The translations under genes were made by a program, and so were the position numbers. Under the pieces are notes generated by a model. It was not told the origin of the DNA. It did no database searches and saw only the letters and a list, made by a program, of their open reading frames with translations. From Benincasa hispida (Eukaryota; Streptophyta; Magnoliopsida; Cucurbitales; Cucurbitaceae): a stretch of 64,000 nucleotides of DNA. Below are positions 48,310 through 58,230 of the stretch, piece after piece. The first letter of the stretch is position 1. Each line of letters begins with the position of its first letter. Location: NCBI RefSeq assembly GCF_009727055.1, contig NC_052349.1, forward strand, positions 95,197,084-95,261,083. Reading direction: 5' to 3'.

Positions 48310-49366
48310 TGATGCGTTATTTTATGCGGTGAAATAATGAAAGGAATTGTGGTGATAGAAAATGCATTGTGCAACAAGTTTTCTCAGCAAGACCCAAGTA
48401 TAAATCCTACTGAGTTTCTTGGTAAGCCCAAGGTCGAACTCAAGGACTAAGGAAAACAATATGCGGTGATAATTTCGAGATCACTTTGCGGTAACAAATA
48501 AATCAAAGATTTTGTTGGTTTGTTGTTTATAGTGTAAAACATATGCGGTAGAGTTAAGAAAAGAGTTAATAACACGGAAGATGCGATGAATATGTGAAGG
48601 AACGGGTTGAAAAGGGGTTCAGCTAACACTTCCTAGGATTGACTCATGTTATGTGATCATGCTACACACATACAATAGCAAATCATCTCTTAATGCAAAT
48701 GCTACAACTTCTAGTTTTAGAACTTCCAGCATCTCTTCCCTTCTCTCGCTTCGCCTTCTGAGTATAAGAAAACTATGAACAAGGCTACTTCTATCTATGG
48801 GGAAAATTATCGAACTGAACGAACTCCATCACTGAAGGTGGCCTCTGGTATTTATAGAGCTTCGGGGTGAAAGGCTTCTTCTCTCTTATGATTGTACCAA
48901 TAGGATGACATTAATTCTCTGTCTGATGCGCCGAATATTTGTCACTGAAAAGTTGAGTATACTTGCTACAGTAATTCATTAATAGCTTGTCAACTTAATT
49001 CGGAATCCACCGTCATCAGCTTTATGTTCCATCGTGATTTATTACGCTTTTCATCCAGATGCATAAGCTCTATGCGGTAACCTTCTTGAGCAGATAATCA
49101 CAAGTGCAAATGATCGCATAGCCTTGCGTTAACGCAATCTCTTAATGTGCTCGACTGTTAATTTCTTTGGATCGCATTTTCGCCTTGCGTCAACACATTT
49201 TGTACACAAAAATACATAAGTTAGCTGTTTTAATGCGATGCATGTATACGATCGCAATGTTGTGAACTTAATGCTTTTGGACGCAATATTGTATATTTTT
49301 ATCATCGCAACCTTGCATTATTTTATAACTTTGCGCTGTAATAACGTGCATTTCTGCCCGTTATCA
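48310..49366 (-). repeat. 3' LTR of the Athila-like element
   Basis: Minus strand TGATAACGGGCAGAAATGCA ... AACGCATCA, 1057 bp. It matches 56144-56436 at its 3' end and the LTR tail before 45069. The polypurine tract GGGGGTG lies next to it at 49367-49373. Confidence 0.85.
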
Positions 49367-49373
49367 CACCCCC

Positions 49374-50870
49374 AAATTTAAACAATGCTTGTCCTCAAGC
49401 ATAAGCTAAAGATTTCCTTTAGAAAGTCGACTGCCTTCTCTTTACTAGATTTCTCAAGGATGCCTTATTCAAATCCTATACACCAAAATCGCCTTAATTC
49501 TCATCCAGGTCTTTTCTTAAAATATTTCTAAAATTTAGGGACCACAAGTTTAACCTTCAAAAAGACTTTACTAGATTCCAGAGCATCGCATGATTTATTT
49601 CAAAAAAAACTTTTTCACTGGGGTGTTTCCAAATGATTTTTATCCTTGCGTATTTTAGACATATAATATTTTTTTATGACCTTGCGCTGATCCAAGTGCC
49701 TAGCTTTCATTTTGGCTTGCCCCCACGTTTGTCATGCAGACATCCAACTATGAGCAAGGCACTCTTTCTCAGTCTAAACTCATGCCTATTTGGCAGCGAA
49801 GTTGCGATCATTTTATTTATGCATTGATGACAATTCCTACCTTCATTTTGGCTTGCCCCCACGGGTGTCATGCGGACATCCAACTATGAGTAGTATCCGA
49901 TTGCAACGTTATGATTTTTTTTCAAGGCTAAAAATAGCAAGGTCAAAAACTGAATACCGCACCCTCAAATTTAAAATACGGCAATGTCCTCATTGCTAAA
50001 AGGTTGAAAGAAGTCATGCGATGCTCTTAAGAAGTTTCGTAAAAAGTAAGTTTGAAAGAAAGCTAGCAGACCACTAACTTCTAAAAATATTTCATGAGGT
50101 GACTGTCCTAAAATTAAGTAGACTTTAGCATATATGAAAAAAAAATATAGGCATGCGTTTCATTATTGAAATCATAATTGGAAGAGAGAAATAATGCGGT
50201 GACTTATTAAATTAATCAATGTTAAATGATTGCGCCAACCAAAGAGGATGCGGTGATAAAATTTTCAAAATTAAAATGCGATGCGATAGTGCAAAATTTG
50301 GAATAAAGTCAAGGAAAGATACAACCCCTAAATTTGCGCTGTCGCCCGCATTATTTGTGGGCGCATCCTGATTGCGGCGGTTTGCTTTCTTTTGATTGTG
50401 GTGACGAAATAAAGTAGTTTCGTCTTCGTGTAGCGCCTCCGCAATCGTTCACCTCGATCATTGCAAAAAACATTGAGAAGGTCAAATAATAATAAAAACA
50501 AAGTTAACAAACCCTTTTTTTTAGATAAGCAAGATAGCAGAATGACAATATTAAAAAGGAATAGAGATAAAGTTCATGAATTCAGGATTTCAATGGATAC
50601 TTCACAAAACTTGCGTTCCTAGTGAAATTTGAATCGCATGATTGCACAGGGACCTCCCACTTATTTTTATTCAACGTTTCTCAGGTGTACGGAGGCTACC
50701 TTGCGATGCCAGTCTTTTTTGTGATATATTTTCACTCGTTGCCCATTAACTTTGAATATGTTGGTTCCATCGTCATTGAAACTTGACCGCGCACATGCGG
50801 GAATACCTTCTCTGACTATGAAGGGTCCGGAACCAACGTGACTTTAATTTCTCAGGGAAGAGTCCGTAGC
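49374..50870 (-). other. Non-coding 3' region between integrase and 3' LTR, with paired conserved motif
   Basis: No protein frame. The 40-bp motif around TTTGGCTTGCCCCCACGGGT is present twice, at about 49708-49755 and 49852-49900. Similar pairs occur in LARD1 and LARD2. A second polypurine-like tract (minus strand AATTTGAGGGTGCGG) lies near 49960. Confidence 0.7.
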
Positions 50871-50876
50871 CGTGAA

Positions 50877-51860
50877 TTAAATAGGTAAGAACCTTTTGCC
50901 CAACTTGGAGATTCTTTCCACATAATTGTTGTCAGTCCAGCGCTTTGCGCACTCTTTGTAGATCTTTGCGTTCTCAATATGCGTGAGTTCTTCATTCTCC
51001 AGCTCGACCAATTGGAGTTTTCTTGCTTCCCTTGCTGCCTTTAAGTCGAATTTTAGCTTTTTCACCGCCCACAGCGCTTTGTGCTCTAAGCTCCAGTGGT
51101 AAATGACATGCTTTACCAAACACAAATGCATACAGAGACATGCCTATAGGTGTCTTATAGGTAGTCTTGTATGCCCACAGTGCATTGTCCAGCTTTGTTG
51201 CCCAATCTTTTCGCGAAGGTTTTACCATCTTCTCTAGTATTAGCTTGATCTCCCGGTTGGACACTTCAACTTGACCATTCGTTTGTGGATGGTATGCGAT
51301 AGCCACTTTATGGAGGATATTATATTTGCGCAACAATTCTTTGACAGTGTGATTGACAAAGTGGTTGCCTTCATCACTTATTATGGCACGTGGAGTGCCA
51401 AAACGAGTGAAAATATTCTTCTTCAGAAATTTGGAGACTACCGCTGCATCGCTTACGGCGCATGCTACTGCTTCTACCTACTTGGGCACATAGTCGATGA
51501 CTAACAAAATATATCTGCGACCATTCGATGGTGGGAATGGTCCCATGAAATCAATGCCTCAGACGTCGAACAACTCCAATTCTAAAATGGTGTTCATGGG
51601 CATCGCATGTTTCCACGAAATATTACCCGTGCATTGGCATCGGTCACACTTCATCGTGTAGTCTTTTGCATCTTTGAAAAGTGTTGGCTAATAATACCCA
51701 CTTTGTAATACTTTCGTTGCTGTGCGCTAGCCTCCAAAGTGTCGTCCATAAGGCGAGTCATGACATTGCGATAATATGTGTTGGTGAGTAGCATCCGGTA
51801 CACACAGTCGTAGAATTTGGTTTGACCCCCTCTTATACAGATTTGGCTCATCCTAATAAT
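50877..51860 (-). pseudogene. Integrase of the Athila-like element (broken)
   Basis: Minus-strand reading shows the zinc-finger end KCDRCQCTGN near 51645 and GIDFMGPFPPSNGRRY with the first catalytic Asp near 51550. Next come [13 protein letters not shown] with the second Asp near 51385, and [16 protein letters not shown] with the catalytic Glu near 51270. The C-terminal [23 protein letters not shown] block follows in two parts ([14 protein letters not shown], then KTTYKTPIG). After a frameshift it reads NAKIYKECAKRW near 50960. A stop stands just before GIDF. The enzyme would insert the cDNA. Confidence 0.87.
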
Positions 51861-52110
51861 AAGATCTGCATTCCTGTCTGAGCCGCCTCTTTTGGTGGTC
51901 AGTATAATCTTCGGGAAATTGCTAGCAAACTAGATAATTTACCACGTCTGCGTACAATGGAAATTCTTCAATCTGAAATAGCTGCTCGTCTGGGAATGTT
52001 GCGCTCATTTCTGACTGATTGCGGTCAATCTCAGGATTTTCTAATCTGGATAAATGATGCGCAACTTGGTTCTCCATCCCCTTGCGATCAATTATTTCCA
52101 TATCAAATTC

Positions 52111-53800
52111 CTAGAGGAGGAGAACCCATCTAATCAACCTTGGCTTCGTGTCCTTCTTTGTCACCAAATATTTTATCGCCGAGTGGTCAGTGTGGATGAG
52201 TACTTTTTTTCCCAGCAAATATGCTATGAATTTCTCCAACGCAAATATTACTGCAAGCAATTCTTTTTCTGTGGTGGTGTAGTTAATTTGAGCAGGATTC
52301 AAAGTCTTACTCACATATGCGATGGGATGTAGCATTGTTTTTCTCTTCTGCACCAGCATTGCTCCCATCACATAACCGCTCGCATTGCACATTAATTCAA
52401 AGGGGAGTGTCCAATCTGGTGTAATCAACACAGGCGCGGTCGTAATGCATTCTTCAAAATCATGAATGCGTTGAGGCATTTGTCATCGAAGTTAAACCTT
52501 CTATCGGCCTCCATCAACGCACTCAGTGGTCATGCTATCTTTGAAAAGTCCTTGACAAAACGTCTGTAAAATCCGGCATGTCCTAAGAAGCTCCTGACAG
52601 CCTTTACACTTGTTGGAGGTGGGAGCTTTTCAATTGCTTCAATTTTGCCTTGTCCACCTCCAACCTGTCCCTAGAGACCTTGTGTCCTAGCACAATGCCC
52701 TCCTTCACCATGAAATGACATTTCTCCCAATTAAGCACGAGGTTCGTCTCATCACATCTTTTCAATATCTTCTCCAAGTTGTCAAGACAGACTTTGTATG
52801 TGTGCCTATATACAAAGAAGTCGTCCATGAATATTTCTACAGAGTCTTCGAGATATTCTGAAAAGATGGCCATCATACACCTTTGGAAAGTGCTCGGCGC
52901 ATTGCAGAGGCCGAACGGCATGCGTTGAAACGCAAATGTATAGGTAGGTGAATGTGGTTTTTTCTCGATCTTCAAGAGCGATCATGATCTGGTTATAACC
53001 GGCATACCCATCCAAGAAGTAGTAGAAGTCATTTCCAGCTAGACGTTCCAACATTTGGTCAATAAAAGGTAAAGGGAAATGATCCTTCTTTGTTGCCGCA
53101 TTTAGTTTGTGGTAGTCCATGCAAATCTGCCATTCGGTGACGGTTCTTTGCGATATCAGCTCGTTATTTGTGTTAGGGACTATCGTCATACCTTCTTTCT
53201 TCGGCACGCATTGCACGGGGCTGGCCCACGTGCTATATACTATTGGATAGATGATGCCCGCGTCTAACCACTTAATTATCTCCTTCTTTACGACCTCATT
53301 CATCGCAGGGTTGAGTCTGCGCTGATGTTCGATCGATCCTTTGTGATTCTCTTCGAGACGAATTCTATGCAAACAGTATGCGGGGATGATTCCTCTGATG
53401 TCTGCAAGCATCCAGCCAATTTCTTTTACATATTTTCTCAGAATTCTCAGCAGCGCATTTTCTTGATCTTCATTAAGTGCAGAGGAAATGATTACAAGTA
53501 GCTTTTCATTCTGCCCCAGAAATGCATACTTTAGGTGGTTAGGAAGGGTCTTCAGTTCTATTATCGGTGGTTGTTTTAAGGATGGTTGCATTGTTTTTCT
53601 TTCTTCATTCACTGTCAGCTTATCTTCTTGGATTGCGATCATCTCATCTTCCTTGTTTGTTTTTTCTGTGATCGCATTGCATGCTACAATGGATGTGATT
53701 GCATTTTCATCTTCATTTTCATCTTCAGGCTTCTCTTCTTCATTCAAACTCTGTTCATCGTCGGACTCATCAAGGTCTTCTTCATTAGGATATTTCATGG
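52111..53800 (-). pseudogene. Reverse transcriptase-RNase H of the Athila-like element (frameshifted)
   Basis: The 53798-52806 frame starts with an acidic linker, then RT blocks NPAMNEVVKKEIIKWLDAGI, ICMDYHKLNAATKKDHFPLP, FIDQMLERLAG and FYYFLDGYAGYNQI. A frameshift near 52960 moves the reading to RMPFGLCNAPSTFQRCM and IFMDDFFVY, where MDD is the catalytic pair. LVLNWEKCHFMV and GIVLGHKVS follow. Another shift leads to the RNase H-like [21 protein letters not shown] (in two parts), [19 protein letters not shown] and [13 protein letters not shown], ending near 52111. Confidence 0.9.
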
Positions 53801-53864
53801 CTCGGATAATGTCAAACTTGAGCTTCGTCCATTCACGCTCAAGTTGATCTTTCCTTTGTGCACA

Positions 53865-54360
53865 TCAATCTGGGCATGACTGGTTGATAAAAATGGTTGC
53901 CCCAGGATGATAGGCACATCCTTGTCGGGTTTGTAGTCCAAGATGATGAAGTCTGCTGGAATATAAATTGATTGTAACTAGCATGTCCCCCTCTGGATGC
54001 ATCAGAGATCTATCCGCTAATTGGAGAGTCACCGTCGTGGGCGCAAGTTGCCCCACATTCAGCTGCTTGAAAATTGATAGGGGCATCAAGTTAATGCTGG
54101 CCCCAAAATCACATAGCGCTTGCCCGATGTATAATCCTCCAATGGAGCAAGGTATAGTGAAACTCACAGGGTCGCGTATTTTCGGTGGGATTATAGGTTT
54201 TGAGCTCTGCGTCAAAGCCACCGTGGCTAACTTACCAGTGCCTCTCTTCTTTGTCACCATATCCTTTAGAAACTTCGCATATGCAGGCATCTCCTCAATT
54301 GCTTCAGTGAATGAAATATTAATATGCAATTGTTTTAACATATTCATGAAGCATTGTTAC
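53865..54360 (-). pseudogene. Aspartic protease of the Athila-like element (frameshifted)
   Basis: The linker MNMLKQLHINISFTEAIEEM leads to GLYIGQALCDFGASINLMPL with the D-x-G-A active site, then PTTVTLQLADRSLMHPEGDM. After that the frame shifts. The usual PADFIILD and PIILGQPFL blocks are readable in another frame between 53960 and 53880. It is the same family as the protease at 19290-20110. Confidence 0.85.
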
Positions 54361-54499
54361 TGTACCTCATCATTTTTCTTCTTTCTGAGTCTCTGTGGGA
54401 ATGGTGGCTGTTGTATTCTTACGGTCCCCTATTCTTTAGGCTCCGAGGTGGACCCAATCTCAGGTTCCATCACTTCTTTTTCTTTTGTTTCTTTTCGAG

Positions 54500-56020
54500 T
54501 CACCGCAATCTCTGGTTCCAGCGCAATGGAGCAGTCCGGCTAGCCTTCTTCTTCTCCCCTGCCATAGTCTTTCCACTCCCCAACGTCACGACTTGACATT
54601 GCTCTTGACCCGTACCCCCTGGGTTGCGTGGGAGTTTCGTTGAACCCAGCAGGGCCCCTTGTGGTCTGTTCTTGAGTTCGCCCGCAATTTGGCCTATCTG
54701 TATTTCCAAGTTGCAGATGGACGTTGCTTGGTTTTGAAGCACAGTTTCGTTCTTTTCAATATATTGCTTCAACAAACTTTCTAAAGAGGAAGATTGCGGC
54801 ACCTGCGAACCTCTGGCTTGATTACTCGTCTGACCGTTGGTTCGCGGAAAAAATCCGGGTAGCCCTTCTTTTTGTGCCACTGATTGAAAATTTTGCTGAT
54901 GATTTTTCCACGCAAAGTTGGGGTGGTTTCTCCACCAAGGGTTGTATGTGTTAGAAAACGGGTTATTCTTCACAAAATAAATTGACTGTGGGTTTTGCGG
55001 GCATTCCTCCATTACGTGTCCTTCACCGCAAGTAGCACACCTTGCGGTCGTCTAGTTGATTGAGTTCACTTGCCCACTATGCGTTGATGGGCTATTGATA
55101 GCGATTCCCTGTATCAAGTTCATCATCGCAGTCATTTGACTCTGAAGGGATGCGATGGCACCATTGTTCGCGTCACCATCCTTTATTCTCAATCTTTGAT
55201 TGCTTTCTCTCTAGTCCTCGTGATTTTTAGAAATGCGATCAAGGATGTTCTTGGCCTCATCATAAGTTTTATCTGACCTCCAGCGGCTTGCGAAGCAAGG
55301 TTTAATCTGTGATAAAAAATCTCCATCTTTAATCAGTCTGGTAAGTCGTTATGCGGGCAATCTCTTACCAGCCTCTTAAACCTCGCCCAAGATCGTTGAG
55401 CGATTAGTCATTATCCTGTTCAAAAATGGTTATCAACTTTCTTCTTCTGGCATTCTCCGTTGGAGGGAAGTATTTCTTCATAAAATTCTCTACTACTTGC
55501 TCTCATGAGGTAAGCTCCCTCGGTTCGAGAGAGTAGGCCCATTTTCGTGCCTAATCACACAATGAAAATAGGAACAAAGTTAGTCGAACTTCCTCAGTGG
55601 AGATATTAGGAACACAAAAGTGTTACAGATCTCTATGAAGCTCTAGAGGTGAGCGTGCAGGTCCTCGCCACGCCTCCCACCAAATTATCTAGCAGTCTGG
55701 ATCATTTGTAGCATCATCGGTTTCATTTCGAATCTCGATCCATCAAGAGTGGGCCTCATGATTCCTGGGGAGAAATCATAGAGGTTGGGTGACGCATAGT
55801 CCCGAATGGGTCTACTGCTGTCTCTTATACACATCTAGATGTGTATAAGAGACAGATATAGTAGAGGTTGGGTGATGCATAGTCCCGAATGGGCCTATTG
55901 CAGTCGTTCGCCAATAGGATGGGATTCGCCATGACATTATTTTCATTTGGTGCTCCATTTCCAAGTTGTTTTGCCATGTTATCTTTCTCTTGTTGTTGTT
56001 GGTGGCTATCTTTCAATCTT
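54500..56020 (-). pseudogene. Gag of the Athila-like element (broken; contains an adapter artefact)
   Basis: The start MKDSHQQQQEKDNMAKQLGN at 56016 leads to MANPILLAND and RPIRDYASPNLY, homologous to the + strand gag at 45283. At 55855-55818 the reading runs into a Tn5 mosaic-end pair. The homologous sequence resumes at lower coordinates with the gag core, several stops, and the 55012-54500 frame with NNPFSNTYNPWWRNHPNFAW and a long coiled tail (SLLKQYIEKNE, LEIQIGQIAGELKNRP). Confidence 0.82.
55818..55855. other. Back-to-back Tn5 mosaic ends: sequencing-adapter artefact
   Basis: CTGTCTCTTATACACATCT (55818-55836) is directly followed by its reverse complement (55837-55855). This 19-mer is the hyperactive Tn5 transposase mosaic end used in tagmentation libraries, not a plant sequence. 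About 40 bp of gag sequence (TAGAGGTTGGGTGA.GCATAGTCCCGAATGGG) occurs on both sides, with two or three base differences. Confidence 0.95.
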
Positions 56021-56119
56021 CATCGGAACGTCCTTTCAATCTCTGGGTCGTAATGCACCAGAGATTGAAAGCTGAAAAGAAAATTAGAAAATTACCATTA
56101 GCACACTGTATTGACAAAG

Positions 56120-56137
56120 TCCCCGGCAACAACGCCA
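56120..56137 (-). other. Primer-binding site (tRNA-Asp type) of the Athila-like element
   Basis: The minus-strand TGGCGTTGTTGCCGGGGA differs by one base from the complement of the plant tRNA-Asp 3' end. It lies six bases from the LTR end at 56144. Confidence 0.85.
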
Positions 56138-56143
56138 AAAACA

Positions 56144-56436
56144 TGATGCGTTATTTTATGCGGTGAAATAATGAAAGGGATTGCGGTGATGGAAAATGCG
56201 TTGTGCAACAAGTTTTCTCAGCAGGACCCAAGTATAAATCCTACTGAGTTTCCTGGTAAGCTCAGGGTTGAACTCAGGGACTAAGGAAAAAAATATTCGG
56301 GAATAATTTCGAGATCACTTTGAGGTAACAAATAAATCAAAGAGTTTTGTTGTTTTTTGTTTACTGTGTAAAACATATGCGGCGAAGTTAAGAAACAAGT
56401 TAATAACACGGAAGATGCGATGAATATGTGAGGGAA
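56144..56436 (-). repeat. 5' LTR remnant of the Athila-like element
   Basis: 293 bp matching 48310-48600. It is cut at AGGGAA by the + strand LTR that begins at 56437. Confidence 0.85.
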
Positions 56437-58230
56437 TGATAACTTGTAGAAATATAAGTTATTTAGACTGCCTTATCTAGATATTACAGCCAAAAGAGAA
56501 TAAATATGTGTCAATTGTATGAAAATTAGCATAGAATTACAATAATTATAAATTATCGCAATTACACCCACTAACATCTTTAAGATGGAAAGAAAGGAGA
56601 ATTTTACTCTGTTTTGCAGGAAACTGAGTCACCGCTTGTGCTCAAGGCTCAAGAGAAACTAATCAACACATCTCTGTCACAATGCGCCCGTCAATCAACA
56701 ATGAATAGACAATTAACGTAATGACGACGCAATGCGATAGTCGATCCAGAGCTGACTTTCAACCGCATGCGGTAATAAAAACAACCACCGCATGCGAACA
56801 CTTGATCGAAAGACGCAGCTGAGCAATGCAAAAGCGGAGGATGGAGACACGTGTACATCTAACGGTTGTGCAGAATTGACGGTTTGATTGCATAACAGAA
56901 GGAATAATTATTCCTCCATCTTTGGAATTTCCATAACAATAAGTAGGGACCACAAGGCCGGAGTCAAAGATCCTCACCTATAAATACCCCATAGATTTCA
57001 GAGAAAACTGATGCTACTGGATATAGGGCTAATTGCTGCTAAAGTGTTGAGAGAAAAGGCTGAGCTGAGTGCTTAACTTGAGAAATTCGAGAAGAAGACG
57101 AGACAAGGTCGAGAGGTGAGTCTCAGTTCTATTCTGTCGAATACCCGCCGAGGAGCTCTGTGTTGAGAACCTTGCTACCGGTTGAGCAAGCCTAAGAGGG
57201 AAGCTCATCTCTTAACACTTTAGCAGCAATTAGCCCCAAATCGGTGCCAAGACATTGGCGCTTGTTTGTATCTGTTCTATCTCTTTTCATCATTGTATTT
57301 CACCTTCTTTATCTCTTCATTCACACACCATGTATCAAACGCTTAATAGATATATTAAATGTTTCGATTGCTTTCATATTCCATTTTCTATTTACTTCCG
57401 TTCCTCCGTGAATCACTTTCTCCATGATGTTTTCTTAATCCTCTAGTAGTTAATATGAATTAAATGAGTACTTAACTTGTGTTAAAGAGATAACTGCGTG
57501 TAGCTAAAGCATGCTAGATGGCATCTTCACCTGTGAGAGCAGAAGTGAAGATGCCATTTTGATCTATCGAGAGAAGGTTAGAAGAATGCATTAACTAAAG
57601 CGAGTAGTACTTCCAGACATGGAAGCAACCTTGCGTTCATACATTCATCTCTGATTCACCATAGACATGTGGGAGTGCGGCCGATCACTGAAAGGTGTAT
57701 GCCAAGAGAAAATGGAATCGTACTTATAACTTCAACGCAATTAAGAAACTTGCGCTGTTTATATTAGTTATCTTTCTCTCTCTATTTGGTACATAAGACT
57801 TGCCGCCGCATTCCATGTTCTTTGCATAACCTTCACCACCAGCCTTGACCCTAGCATCTTATATCATGAAGCCTGTATCTTGTATCATCTAGCTTAGGTT
57901 TACCGTACTTATTTTATTATCGCATTTTTACTGCTTTCCGTTACTTTACCGCAATTTTATATACTTGTACAAAACACTCTTTAAAGATTGAAAAACCTGG
58001 TCACATATACCACGATCATACCACAATAACCTCAAACAGTCTTTGTGTTCGACCTCGAATCACACCGAAAAACTTGCGGTGGAATTACACTTGGTTCCAA
58101 CGTAAGGAAACTTGTGACAACGCAAGGCATACTACAAGAATATTCATAATTAATGCATATCTAGAAGTAGTATCACATCATTTCGCACATAGCATCACAT
58201 ATCTTTTAGCATTAATCCTAGCGTTCAACA
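56437..58230 (+). repeat. LTR (family B), + orientation, 1.8 kb
   Basis: TGATAACTTGTAG...GCGTTCAACA with TATA box CCTATAAATA at 56978-56987. Its first 1.4 kb match the solo LTR at 45806-47253. Its last 350-700 bp match the minus-oriented LTR that starts at 63527. The first seven interior bases, AGTTTAT, agree with the interior of the 63527 element. The sequence then switches to the end of the broken ORF described next, so no normal primer site follows. Confidence 0.8.

Larger units (their letters stand above)
48310..56436 (-). mobile_element. Athila-like Ty3/gypsy retrotransposon with full but decayed gag-pol
   Basis: 3' LTR 48310-49366, 1.5 kb of non-coding sequence, then on the minus strand integrase, RNase H, RT, protease and gag, the tRNA-Asp-type primer site (56120-56137), and a 293-bp remnant of the 5' LTR (56144-56436). 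The order gag-PR-RT-RH-IN is Ty3/gypsy. The motifs, the tRNA-Asp primer and the NAKIYKE-type C-terminus suggest Athila. Many stops and frameshifts show it is inactive. The rest of the 5' LTR was lost where the + strand LTR begins at 56437. Confidence 0.85.

Noticed and set aside
53488..53879. Ser/Phe-rich + strand ORFs over the acidic linker
   Set aside because: They are antisense shadows of the Glu/Asp-rich region before the Athila-like RT, which has clear motifs on the minus strand.
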